NCBI GenBank assembly: GCA_964349355.1
Contig: CAYGFZ010000003.1
Span: forward strand, 1-64,000
DNA: 64,000 nt
Source: JAUVXE01 sp964349355
GTDB taxonomy: Bacteria > Actinomycetota > Coriobacteriia > Anaerosomatales > SLCP01
Direction of reading: 5' to 3'
The position numbers and the translations under genes are program-made. This document shows positions 16,734 to 24,895 of the stretch, in pieces. Every line of letters starts with the position of its first letter. The first letter of the stretch is position 1. A model generated the notes under the pieces. The model was not told the DNA's origin. It saw only the letters and a program-made list of their open reading frames with translations, and did no database searches.

Positions 16734-17572
16734 TCCTGTCGTTTCATGGCGCCGGCTACTCCTATGATGCGGGGACGGACTTCGCGACGAGGGCCCTCTC
16801 CTCTATCGATCTCGACCTTGAGCCACGTATGCTCACACTGGTGCTCGGGGCGACCGGCTCAGGCAAGTCGACCCTCTTGCGGCTAGCCGCAGGCTTGCTG
16901 ATTCCCACCGAAGGCTCAGTCACGTACGGCGGTATTGCGGTCGACGCTCCGCTCGCGGGGGCGACGCCTCCGGTCGGCCTGGTGTTCCAGTCACCGGAGA
17001 CGCAGTTGTTCGCAGAGACCGTCGAGGTGGATGTCGCCTTCGGACCGCGAAACCGGGGGTCGGGCGCGGCGGAGGCGACGGCTGCCGCTCGCCGGGCGCT
17101 CATTGCGGTGGGCATGGATCCTGCCGAGTTCGCCCATCGCTCTCCCTTCTTACTCTCCGGAGGGGAGGCCCGGCGTGTCGCCATCGCGGGGGTCCTTGCG
17201 ATGCAGCCCGGTCTGATGCTCTTCGACGAGCCGACAGCCGGGCTCGACGCACGGGGGCGTGCCGCCGTGCGCGATGTCGTTCTCGCCGCCAGGAACAACG
17301 CAGGAGTGGTCGTCGTCACGCACGATGCCGAGGAGTTCCTCGGCATGGCGGATCGCGTGCTTCTGCTCACCGACGGCGAGGTGACGTTCTTCGGCGATGC
17401 GAGAGAGCTCATAGAGTCCCCATACCGGTTCACGGAGGCGGGGCTGCGGATTCCCGAAGTGCTGAGGGCGCAGATGCTCGCTGAGCAGGCGGGCCACCGG
17501 GTCGGCCCGTACGTGATCTGTCCGCGCGATGCAGCGCGCTCGATCGCGCGTGCCGGGGAGGAGGCCCGATGA
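16730..17572 (+). CDS. ecfA2: ECF transporter ATPase A2 (CbiO family)
   Basis: A 280-residue second ECF ATPase. It shows GATGSGKSTLL (Walker A), VFQSPETQLFAETVEVDVAFG (ECF Q-loop), LSGGEARRVAIAG (signature) and LMLFDEPTAGLD (Walker B). It pairs with EcfA1 as the cytoplasmic motor. The GTG start overlaps the upstream stop by four bases, and the downstream stop overlaps ecfT. Confidence 0.95.
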   Translation: MILSFHGAGYSYDAGTDFATRALSSIDLDLEPRMLTLVLGATGSGKSTLLRLAAGLLIPTEGSVTYGGIAVDAPLAGATPPVGLVFQSPETQLFAETVEVDVAFGPRNRGSGAAEATAAARRALIAVGMDPAEFAHRSPFLLSGGEARRVAIAGVLAMQPGLMLFDEPTAGLDARGRAAVRDVVLAARNNAGVVVVTHDAEEFLGMADRVLLLTDGEVTFFGDARELIESPYRFTEAGLRIPEVLRAQMLAEQAGHRVGPYVICPRDAARSIARAGEEAR

Positions 17573-18366
17573 AAGCACGCGTACCGTTCGGGCAGTACGT
17601 CCCGGGGGACTCGCCGGTCCATCGATTCGAGCCCCGGGCCAAGATGGGGCTTATCGCTGCCTTCATGTTCATGCTCTTCACCGTCGACGGATTCTTCGGT
17701 CTTCTCGTCGCGGGCCTCTTCGCGGTGGTGGCGGTACACATCGCCGGAGTCCCGCCGCGTCTTGTCCTGCGAGGCATCCGTGCCCTCTCGGTCATCCTCG
17801 TGTTCACACTCCTGGCGCATGCGCTGCGCTGGAACCCGGCCACGGTCGCCCTGATACGCTTCGGACCGGTCGCGGTCGATCCGTACGGTCTCCAGACGGG
17901 GGTCTTCTTCGCACTTCGGATCGTGCTCCTCATCGTTGGGACCTCGCTGCTCACCCTCACGACCTCCCCGGTCCGGCTTGCTGACGGCCTTGAGCGGATC
18001 ATGCGCCCGCTCGAGGCCGTCCGCTTTCCCGCCGCCGAGGTCGCGATGATGCTGACTGTCGCGCTGAGGTTCATCCCGACGACAGCCGAGGAGGCGGAGA
18101 AGGTCGTGGTCGCACAGATCGCCCGCGGCGCCCGCTTCGACACGGGTGGGCCGGTGAAGCGGGCCCGGGCCTACATCCCCGTGCTGGTGCCCCTCTTCGT
18201 CGGCCTGTTCCGCCGTGCCGACGAACTCGCGACCGCGATGGAGGCACGGTGTTATCGTGGCGGAGAGGGTAGGACCCGCATGATCGAGAGCAGGTTCACG
18301 CCGACGGATACCGTGGCTCTTCTTCTCGGGGCCACAGCGATGATCGCGATCGGGGTGATGGTGTAG
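17569..18366 (+). CDS. ecfT: ECF transporter transmembrane protein EcfT
   Basis: A 265-residue membrane protein with several hydrophobic segments. The coupling helices carry the two ARG-like motifs expected of EcfT (QIARGARFDTG and EARCYRGG). It joins the ATPases to S components. No S component is encoded nearby, as is usual for group II (shared) ECF modules. Its ATG overlaps the ecfA2 stop by four bases. Confidence 0.93.
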   Translation: MKARVPFGQYVPGDSPVHRFEPRAKMGLIAAFMFMLFTVDGFFGLLVAGLFAVVAVHIAGVPPRLVLRGIRALSVILVFTLLAHALRWNPATVALIRFGPVAVDPYGLQTGVFFALRIVLLIVGTSLLTLTTSPVRLADGLERIMRPLEAVRFPAAEVAMMLTVALRFIPTTAEEAEKVVVAQIARGARFDTGGPVKRARAYIPVLVPLFVGLFRRADELATAMEARCYRGGEGRTRMIESRFTPTDTVALLLGATAMIAIGVMV

Positions 18367-19158
18367 ATGACCGAGACAGAGCGTGCGACATCGATGTTCG
18401 CGCTCACCGTCTCCTACGATGGCGCACCGTTCTCCGGATTCGCCCGACAGCCGGGACTCGATACGGTCCAAGGTAGGATAGAGTCGGCGCTTGCCACGGT
18501 ACTGCGTGAGCCTGTCGAGACGGTCGGTGCAGGTAGGACCGACGCCGGGGTTCATGCACTGGGGCAGGTCGTCTCCTTCGCGACAGGAGCGATCGTGCCG
18601 GATACGCACGCCCTGCTCCGCTCACTCAACGCGCTCTGCGGAGAGGGGATCGTCATCACCGGCGTTCGGAGTGCCGCCCATGGGTTCTCGGCACGCTTCG
18701 ATGCAGAGGCTCGCGAGTATCGCTACCGGATCGTGCCCGGTCCGGTCCCGCCGCTCTTCCTCGCGCCCGTCGCCTGGTGGATCAAGCACGCGCTCGACCT
18801 CGGCGCGATGCGCGAGGCGGCCGAGTTCCTCCTCGGCGAGCACGACTTTCGCTCCTTCTGCGTGGCCGAGAGTGCCCGAGGACAGCGTACCGTCCGCCGT
18901 ATGGAGGCGATCGACATCTTTCCCGAGGAGACCCTCGGTGAGCACTCTGTGATCGTGCGTGTCGTCGGTAATGCGTTCCTACACTCGATGGTGAGGGTAA
19001 TCGCCGGCTCCCTGGTCGAGGTCGGGCTCGGAAGGCACGGGCCGGGTTGGCTCGGTGAAACGCTCAGAGCTCGCGACCGCGCGGCAGCAGGTCCGACGGC
19101 GCCCCCGCACGGTCTTACGCTGTGGCACGTGAGTTACCCGGAAGAGTGTTGGCTGTGA
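18367..19158 (+). CDS. truA: tRNA pseudouridine synthase A
   Basis: A 263-residue TruA that isomerises U38-40 in tRNA anticodon arms. The catalytic Asp59 lies in GAGRTDAGVHALGQ, and the C-terminal FLHSMVRVIAGSLVEVG block is present. It starts directly after the ecfT stop. The order ecfA-ecfA-ecfT-truA-rplM-rpsI is conserved in many Gram-positives. Confidence 0.95.
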   Translation: MTETERATSMFALTVSYDGAPFSGFARQPGLDTVQGRIESALATVLREPVETVGAGRTDAGVHALGQVVSFATGAIVPDTHALLRSLNALCGEGIVITGVRSAAHGFSARFDAEAREYRYRIVPGPVPPLFLAPVAWWIKHALDLGAMREAAEFLLGEHDFRSFCVAESARGQRTVRRMEAIDIFPEETLGEHSVIVRVVGNAFLHSMVRVIAGSLVEVGLGRHGPGWLGETLRARDRAAAGPTAPPHGLTLWHVSYPEECWL

Positions 19159-19233
19159 GTCGTGGCCTGCTGTGGCCGCGTCGAGTGGCGGGGTTCCTCG
19201 GCAGATATGGATACGCCCGGATGCGTGTACATG

Positions 19234-19262
19234 TTGACAGTCGCTGGGGCGCTGGATAGAGT
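19234..19262 (+). promoter_or_regulatory. Sigma-70-type promoter for rplM-rpsI
   Basis: TTGACA (19234-19239), a 17-base spacer, then TAGAGT (19257-19262). The -35 is perfect and the spacing ideal. It lies in the 178-base gap after truA and would give an untranslated leader of about 70 bases before rplM. Confidence 0.65.
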
Positions 19263-19336
19263 GTAAGGGTTCGCTTCTAGGCCCCGTGAAACCTGGAACA
19301 CAGAACACACCGCATATCAGTTCGTTTGGAGGACCA

Positions 19337-19771
19337 TTGAAGACCTACCATGCCAAGCCCGGCGAGGTGGAGCGCGAGTGGCTAGTGGTCGATGCCACCG
19401 ATATGGTGCTGGGTCGGCTTGCCAGTGAGGTCGCACAGATCCTCAAAGGGAAGCATAAGCCGCAGTACACCCCTCATGTCGATACCGGCGATTTCGTCAT
19501 CGTCGTCAACGCCAGCAAGATCAGGCTTACCGGGAACAAGATGACCACCAAGTTCAAGTACCGCTACAGCGGGTTCCCGGGCGGCCTCAAAGAGGTACCG
19601 ATCGCCACTCTGCTCGAGAAGCGTCCCGAGCGCGTCATCGAGATGGCGGTCAAGGGAATGCTTCCAAAGAACACACTGGGCAGGGCGATGGGCAAGAAGC
19701 TCAAGGCTTACGCCGGACCAGAGCATCCGCACGAGGCCCAGAAGCCCCGCGAGATCACCCTGGAGGGTTAG
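19337..19771 (+). CDS. rplM: 50S ribosomal protein L13 (uL13)
   Basis: A 144-residue L13 with REWLVVDATDMVLGRLASEVA and GMLPKNTLGRAMGKKLKAY. L13 is an early 50S assembly protein. The start is TTG at 19337, chosen because TTTGGAGG lies just upstream and the family begins KTYHAK; an ATG at 19286 would add 17 foreign residues. It is coupled to rpsI. Confidence 0.96.
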   Translation: MKTYHAKPGEVEREWLVVDATDMVLGRLASEVAQILKGKHKPQYTPHVDTGDFVIVVNASKIRLTGNKMTTKFKYRYSGFPGGLKEVPIATLLEKRPERVIEMAVKGMLPKNTLGRAMGKKLKAYAGPEHPHEAQKPREITLEG

Positions 19772-19774
19772 CGC

Positions 19775-20173
19775 ATGGCTGAGAACAAAGCTGTCTACCG
19801 CGGCACCGGACGCCGCAAGACTTCGGTGGCGCGCGCGCGCCTCACTCCCGGCACCGGGACGATCACGGTCAACGGCAAGCCTGCCGCCGACTACTTCGGT
19901 CGCGACGCGCACGTCGCCTACGTCGAGCAGTGCTTCCGGGTGACTGAGACCTCGGGTCGCTTCGATGTGATCGCTTCGATCCACGGGGGCGGCGTCAGCG
20001 GTCAGGCCGGAGCACTTCGCCACGGTATCGCGCGCGCCTTGCTCGAGGCTGGCGACGAGTATCGCGCCGATCTCAAGAGCGCCGGACTCATCCGACGCGA
20101 CCCGAGAATGGTCGAGCGCAAGAAGTACGGTTTGAAGAAGGCGCGCAAGCGTCCGCAGTTCTCGAAGCGCTAG
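19775..20173 (+). CDS. rpsI: 30S ribosomal protein S9 (uS9)
   Basis: A 132-residue S9 with YRGTGRRKTSVARARL and the C-terminal KKARKRPQFSKR, the tail that touches P-site tRNA. It starts three bases after rplM. A strong hairpin terminator follows at 20203-20231. Confidence 0.97.
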   Translation: MAENKAVYRGTGRRKTSVARARLTPGTGTITVNGKPAADYFGRDAHVAYVEQCFRVTETSGRFDVIASIHGGGVSGQAGALRHGIARALLEAGDEYRADLKSAGLIRRDPRMVERKKYGLKKARKRPQFSKR

Positions 20174-20202
20174 TCGTTCCCGAGGACACCATCCGGATTC
20201 GG

Positions 20203-20231
20203 ACAGGGCCCGCCCTCGTGGCGGGCCCTGT
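20203..20231 (+). terminator. Terminator hairpin after rpsI
   Basis: ACAGGGCCCGCC (20203-20214) and GGCGGGCCCTGT (20220-20231) form a perfect 12-pair stem with a five-base loop. It lies 30 bases after the rpsI stop and before glmM. Confidence 0.75.
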
Positions 20232-20254
20232 GCATTGAGTAAGGGGAGCTGACT

Positions 20255-21589
20255 ATGACCCGCCTCTTCGGTACCGACGGCGTGCGCGGCATCGCGAACA
20301 TCGAACTGACTCCTGAACTCGCTTTCCGTCTCGGCGAAGCGGCCGGACACTTCCTCGGCGACCGTGGCAGGGGCAAGATCGTGATCGGCAAGGACACGCG
20401 GCGCTCGGGCGACATGCTCGAGGCGGCTCTCGTGGCCGGGATCTGCTCGGGTGGAGCGGAGGCGCTGATCGCCGGCGTCGTACCGACTCCCGCGATCGCC
20501 TACCTGACCCGCAAGCTCGACGCGGATGGCGGCGTGGTCATCTCCGCTTCTCACAATCCTGCGGAGTACAACGGCATCAAGCTCTTCAGCCGAGAAGGGC
20601 TCAAGCTTCCCGACGAGACCGAAGACCAGATCGAGGAGTTCACGCTCGCCGAGCGGGACTGGGAGCGCCCGCAGGGCGCCGGGATCGGCAGTGTCCACCA
20701 CCTTAGCGACGCGATCGAGCGCTACCTGGCCCACGCGATCTCGACGATCGAGGGTGACCTGACGGGTATGAAGATCGCCGTCGACTGCGGCCACGGAGCA
20801 GCGAGTGTGACGACCCCGGTGGCCCTGCGCGAGCTCGGCGCCGAGGTGATCGTGCTCAACTGCGACTGGAACGGGATGGATATCAACGACGCGTGCGGCT
20901 CGACGGACCTCGCTCCGCTTGGCGAGGTGGTACGCACGCACCAGGTCGACTTCGGGATCGCGCACGACGGAGACGCGGACCGCGTGATCGCCGTGGACGA
21001 GACCGGTGCCGAGATCGACGGCGACGTCATCATGGCTATCTGTGCGTCCAAGATGAAGGAGCGCGGTGAGCTGCCGCACGACACGGTGGTCAGCACAGTG
21101 ATGGCCAACCTCGGCTTCGAGGTCGCGATGCGTGAGCGGGGTATTACCGTGATCAAGACCAAGGTAGGAGACAGGTACGTTCTTGAACAGATGCAGGCCT
21201 CGGGAGCGGTGCTGGGCGGAGAGCAATCCGGTCACATCATCTTCATGGAGCACAACACCACCGGTGATGGCCTCATCACAGCCTTGCAGTTGGCGTCGGC
21301 GATCCGCAGTAGCGCCAGGCCACTTTCCGACCTGCGTCAGGTCATGCAGCACTATCCTCAAGTACTCGTCAACGTGCACGTAGCCGATAAGGGTCGTCTC
21401 GGCGTGAGCGCCGCCGTCAACGATGCGATCCACGAAGCGGAGCAGAGGCTCGGCCAGTCCGGGAGAGTGCTCGTGCGTGCATCCGGGACTGAACCGGTCG
21501 TTCGCGTGATGGCGGAGGCTGCCGATGAAGACACCGCCCGCACGGTTGTGGACACACTCGTGGAGGTCGTGCGCACAGAGTTTGGGTAA
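20255..21589 (+). CDS. glmM: Phosphoglucosamine mutase
   Basis: A 444-residue enzyme that converts glucosamine-6-phosphate to glucosamine-1-phosphate for UDP-GlcNAc synthesis. The phosphoserine loop is ISASHNPAEYNG (Ser99), the metal loop is HDGDADRVIAVD, and the sugar-binding loop is GGEQSGHII. GGGGAG precedes the ATG. glmS, the preceding step of the pathway, lies about 930 bases downstream. Confidence 0.96.
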   Translation: MTRLFGTDGVRGIANIELTPELAFRLGEAAGHFLGDRGRGKIVIGKDTRRSGDMLEAALVAGICSGGAEALIAGVVPTPAIAYLTRKLDADGGVVISASHNPAEYNGIKLFSREGLKLPDETEDQIEEFTLAERDWERPQGAGIGSVHHLSDAIERYLAHAISTIEGDLTGMKIAVDCGHGAASVTTPVALRELGAEVIVLNCDWNGMDINDACGSTDLAPLGEVVRTHQVDFGIAHDGDADRVIAVDETGAEIDGDVIMAICASKMKERGELPHDTVVSTVMANLGFEVAMRERGITVIKTKVGDRYVLEQMQASGAVLGGEQSGHIIFMEHNTTGDGLITALQLASAIRSSARPLSDLRQVMQHYPQVLVNVHVADKGRLGVSAAVNDAIHEAEQRLGQSGRVLVRASGTEPVVRVMAEAADEDTARTVVDTLVEVVRTEFG

Positions 21590-21598
21590 GAAGGCACC

Positions 21599-21979
21599 AT
21601 GGATGGCTACATCGAACTCATGCATGGCGACATGCTCGCCGACGGAGAGATGACGGCGGTGGTCGTCGAAGAACACAACCTGCTCGTCGCGCGCGCTGAC
21701 GGTGAGTTCTATGTCACCGACGAGCGCTGCCCCCACTTACATGCACACCTCAGCAAGGGGTCGCTCGAGGGCACCGTGCTCACATGCCCGCTTCACGGTT
21801 CACAGTTCGATCTGAAAGATGGCAGTGTGGTGCGCTGGACCGAGTGGTCCGGGGCAGCCGCGAGCCTGGCTGCGCTGGCGCGTCACCCGCGGCCGCTTCG
21901 TACCTACTCGGTCGAGTTGAGAGAGGGGACCGTGTTCGCTGGTCCTGAGAATCCACCGCCTGCGGAGGGCGCACTGTAA
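21599..21979 (+). CDS. Rieske-type [2Fe-2S] domain protein
   Basis: A 126-residue, single-domain Rieske ferredoxin-like protein. The cluster ligands are clear: Cys44 and His46 in CPHLH, then Cys63 and His66 in CPLHGSQF. Such proteins act as electron carriers to oxygenases, or with nitrite reductase as NirD-like subunits. No partner oxidoreductase is encoded nearby, so the electron acceptor is unknown. There is no signal peptide, so it is cytoplasmic. It follows glmM by nine bases. Confidence 0.85.
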   Translation: MDGYIELMHGDMLADGEMTAVVVEEHNLLVARADGEFYVTDERCPHLHAHLSKGSLEGTVLTCPLHGSQFDLKDGSVVRWTEWSGAAASLAALARHPRPLRTYSVELREGTVFAGPENPPPAEGAL

Positions 21980-22013
21980 CCGCCCTGTAGGCCGCTCGGC
22001 GGCGTGTAGCTGG

Positions 22014-22019
22014 TATACT
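22014..22019 (+). promoter_or_regulatory. Extended -10 promoter for glmS and its ribozyme
   Basis: TGG followed by TATACT (22014-22019) is an extended -10. Transcription would begin near 22026, about 55 bases before the predicted ribozyme cleavage site. No clear -35 is present. Confidence 0.55.
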
Positions 22020-22065
22020 CGGCGGCAGAATCAGGTGGGGCGTTCAAGGGAGGTGCCGCACGAGC

Positions 22066-22438
22066 AGACGCTACGACCAAGCGCCAGGACTGGGTGAGAT
22101 CACAGGTGAGGATCCGTACTCAGTCGACGAGGAGAGAGTCGATCGAACGATTCGGCGGATGGCTCTCCGGCTCAACCGGAGTCGTAACGGTGCCGACAAA
22201 GCCCACGGGTGACCGGGGGGACAAAGCGGNNNNNNNNNNNNNNNNNNNNNNNNNNNNNNNNNNNNNNNNNNNNNNNNNNNNNNNNNNNNNNNNNNNNNNN
22301 NNNNNNNNNNNNNNNNNNNNNNNNNNNNNACCGGAGTCGTAACGGTGCCGACAAAGCCCACGGGTGACCGGGGGGACAAAGCGGCATCGGACCGGTATCC
22401 CACATCGTGACCAAGGGGTCGAGGCGACCCGATGTGGG
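22066..22438 (+). ncRNA. glmS self-cleaving ribozyme (split by an assembly gap)
   Basis: This is the leader of glmS. The core AGCGCCAGGACTGG starts at 22080, with cleavage expected between A22080 and G22081. CAGTCGACGAGGAGAG follows, then ATTCGGCGGATGGCTCTCC; these match the conserved glmS ribozyme core (AGCGCC, GACGAGG, TCGGCGG). GACTGGGT/ACTCAGTC can form P1 and GGAGAG/CTCTCC P2. P3 (CGGTGCCG with CGGCATCG) and P4 (CCCACATC with GATGTGGG) become continuous if the 55-base duplicate around the N run is collapsed. The ribozyme is known to cleave when glucosamine-6-phosphate binds, lowering glmS expression. Confidence 0.9.
22230..22329. other. Assembly gap (100 N) flanked by an identical 55-base copy
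   Basis: The 55 bases before the gap (22175-22229) are repeated exactly after it (22330-22384). The true gap is probably absent, and the two copies are one overlap. Confidence 0.9.
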
Positions 22439-22515
22439 CGCGTGTGCGCTCGCTGTCACTGACTGTCACATCGCGTCACTCCGTGCGCGCGATATCAACG
22501 AAAGGTGTCACCTCA

Positions 22516-24345
22516 ATGTGTGGAATCGTAGGCTACGCAGGGCCCCGTCAGGCGAGTGACGTACTCCTCAGCGGACTTGCACGGCTTGAGTACCGCGGGT
22601 ATGACTCGGCGGGTGTCGCCGTCATGTGTGAGGAAGGGGTGTGTGTCACGCGCCGTATCGGCAAGCTCGTCAACCTTTCGGGCGCGCTCGAAAAGGCGCC
22701 GGTTGTCGGCAATGTCGGCATCGGCCATACACGCTGGGCGACACATGGGCGTCCCAGCGAAGAGAATGCACACCCTCACGCAGACTGCACCGGGCGCATC
22801 GCGGTCGTACACAACGGGATCATCGAGAACTACATCGAGTTGCGCGAAGAGTTGGCCGCGACCGGGCACGTGCTGCGCTCCGAGACCGACACGGAAGTGG
22901 TCGCGCATCTCGTTGAGAGCTACTACGACGGAGACCTCACTGCAGCGGTCCTGCGGTCTCTTGCACGGCTGGACGGCAGTTTCGCGTTGGGCGTGGTGCA
23001 TACCGATCACCCGGACATCATCGTGGCAGCCCGCAGGGACTCTCCGCTCATCATCGGCACTGGTGAAGGTGAGAACATCGTGGCAAGCGATATCCCTGCG
23101 GTTCTCGAGTACACGCGGGACGTGCTCGTCCTTCATGACGAGCAGATTGCGACAGTCACTGCGGGTGATGTCGTCGTCTGCGACATGAACGGCGACGTGA
23201 TCGACGAGGTCGAGACGCTGCGTGTCGACTGGAATCTCGAAGCTGCCGAGAAAGGCGGCTACGAGGACTTCATGCTGAAAGAGATATTCGAGCAGCCCAA
23301 GGCCATCCGTGAGACCCTGCGCGGCCGGATGGGCGAGGACGGTCTGATCCAACTCTCCGAACTCGAAATGACGCCGGAGCAGGTCGCCGGGATCGAGCGC
23401 GTGTTCATCATCGCGTGCGGGACCTCGTTCCACGCAGGTATGGTGGCTAAGACCCTCATAGAGCAGTGGGCACGCATCCCCGTAGAGGTCGAGGTCTCGA
23501 GCGAGTTCCGCTATAGCGATCCCATCGTCGACAACGATACGCTCGTCGTGGCCATCACGCAGTCGGGTGAGACGGCCGACACTCTTGCCGGAGTGCGGGA
23601 GGCGCGCGATCGTGGCGCGAAGGTCATCGCCATCACGAATGTGGTCGGAAGCCGCGTCACGCGCGAGAGCGACGGAGTGATCTACACACACGCCGGCCCG
23701 GAGATCGGGGTTGCGGCGACCAAGACCTTCACGGCGCAGATCGCGGCACTCTACGTACTTGCACTGAAGCTCGCGCAGGCAAAAGGGACGCTCTCGCGCG
23801 AGCAGGTCGAGAGTCTGTGGTTGGAGTTGTCGAACACCCCCGAGGTCGTGGAGTCGATCCTTGCGGACCTCGACAGCCTGAAAGAGTGCGCCGAGGAGTA
23901 CGTGGGAGCCTGTTCGTCGCTTTTCCTCGGCAGGGGGATCGGCGTGGCCATCGCTATGGAGGGTGCTCTCAAGCTCAAAGAGATCAGCTATATCCACGCG
24001 GAAGCGTATGCAGCTGGCGAGATGAAGCACGGGCCGATCGCGCTCATCACCGATCAGGTTCCCGTGGTGGTGGTCGCCACTCAGGGGCACACGTACGAGA
24101 AGGTGGTCAGCAATATCCAGGAAGTACGCGCTCGTGGTGCCAAGATCATCGCGGTGGCGACTCACGGTGACGACGAGATCACCCGTCATGCGGAGCACGT
24201 GCTGCGGGTTCCGATGACGCCCGAAGTGCTCTCCGCGATCCCTGCGACGATCCCCATGCAACTGCTCTCCTACTACATCGCGAAGGCACGCGGGTGCAAC
24301 GTCGACCAGCCGCGCAACCTCGCCAAGTCCGTGACGGTGGAGTAG
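22516..24345 (+). CDS. glmS: Glutamine-fructose-6-phosphate aminotransferase
   Basis: A 609-residue GlmS that makes glucosamine-6-phosphate from fructose-6-phosphate and glutamine, the first step to UDP-GlcNAc. MCGIVGY puts the nucleophilic Cys directly after the initiator Met. The glutaminase half has HTRWATHGRPSEENAHPH, the two SIS domains carry CGTSFHAG and TQSGETADT, and the C-terminus ends NLAKSVTVE. The frame opens upstream at 22432, but Cys must be residue 2. Expression is expected to be controlled by the upstream ribozyme. Confidence 0.97.
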   Translation: MCGIVGYAGPRQASDVLLSGLARLEYRGYDSAGVAVMCEEGVCVTRRIGKLVNLSGALEKAPVVGNVGIGHTRWATHGRPSEENAHPHADCTGRIAVVHNGIIENYIELREELAATGHVLRSETDTEVVAHLVESYYDGDLTAAVLRSLARLDGSFALGVVHTDHPDIIVAARRDSPLIIGTGEGENIVASDIPAVLEYTRDVLVLHDEQIATVTAGDVVVCDMNGDVIDEVETLRVDWNLEAAEKGGYEDFMLKEIFEQPKAIRETLRGRMGEDGLIQLSELEMTPEQVAGIERVFIIACGTSFHAGMVAKTLIEQWARIPVEVEVSSEFRYSDPIVDNDTLVVAITQSGETADTLAGVREARDRGAKVIAITNVVGSRVTRESDGVIYTHAGPEIGVAATKTFTAQIAALYVLALKLAQAKGTLSREQVESLWLELSNTPEVVESILADLDSLKECAEEYVGACSSLFLGRGIGVAIAMEGALKLKEISYIHAEAYAAGEMKHGPIALITDQVPVVVVATQGHTYEKVVSNIQEVRARGAKIIAVATHGDDEITRHAEHVLRVPMTPEVLSAIPATIPMQLLSYYIAKARGCNVDQPRNLAKSVTVE

Positions 24346-24347
24346 CC

Positions 24348-24842
24348 GTGCCGGTCACGGGCCTGGGCGTCGATATCGTCGAGATCGACCGGATGCGCCG
24401 CGCGCTCGAGCGGACTCCTGCGCTAAGAGAGCGGATCTTCTCCGATGCCGAGCGCGCATACTGTGATGCGCGCAAGCGTCCTGAGATTCACTACGCGATG
24501 CGTTTTGCGGCCAAGGAGGCGGTGCTGAAGGCGCTCGGCACAGGATTCTCGGGCATGCGTTTCACGGATGTCGAGGTGATGCGCGACGAGCGGGGCCGAC
24601 CCAGGCCGCGACTCACCGGACGGGCGGCAGAGTTCGCCGAGGAGCGCGGCATCATCGAGATGCACCTCTCGCTCTCGTTCACTCACTCCACCGCCGTGGC
24701 TTCGGCTGTGGCGATCACGCAGGAGGTCCGTCCTCGCGTACCCGAGACGCCTCCTGATCCGCGGGCCGAGCTTGCGGCGTCGTTCAAGGAAGCCCGGGCG
24801 CTGCTCGATGAGGTCGGGGAAGGGGATACACTCGATAAGTAG
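24348..24842 (+). CDS. acpS: Holo-[acyl-carrier-protein] synthase with C-terminal tail
   Basis: Transfers 4-phosphopantetheine from CoA to acyl carrier protein. GLGVDIVEIDRMRRALE holds the Mg-binding Asp, and RFAAKEAVLKALGTGF holds the second metal site. The GTG at 24348, two bases after glmS, fits the family start; the frame opens further up but inside glmS. At 164 residues it is about 40 longer than usual: a proline-rich linker (RPRVPETPPDPR) and an acidic helical tail follow the catalytic domain. Confidence 0.92.
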   Translation: MPVTGLGVDIVEIDRMRRALERTPALRERIFSDAERAYCDARKRPEIHYAMRFAAKEAVLKALGTGFSGMRFTDVEVMRDERGRPRPRLTGRAAEFAEERGIIEMHLSLSFTHSTAVASAVAITQEVRPRVPETPPDPRAELAASFKEARALLDEVGEGDTLDK

Positions 24843-24895
24843 TTGCGGGACGGGTCCCATCCGGGAGCCGTACCGAGAGACGACGGGAGCCATTC

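Noticed and set aside
19382..21736. 784-codon minus-strand frame over rplM-rpsI-glmM
   Set aside because: It is an antisense shadow of conserved genes, with no start signal and no recognisable motif.
22060..22212. 50-codon frame (SRRYDQAPGLGEITGEDPY...) with a GGAGG ahead of it
   Set aside because: It has no ATG, GTG or TTG start in frame (only ACG). The same bases form the conserved core of the glmS ribozyme, which explains them better.
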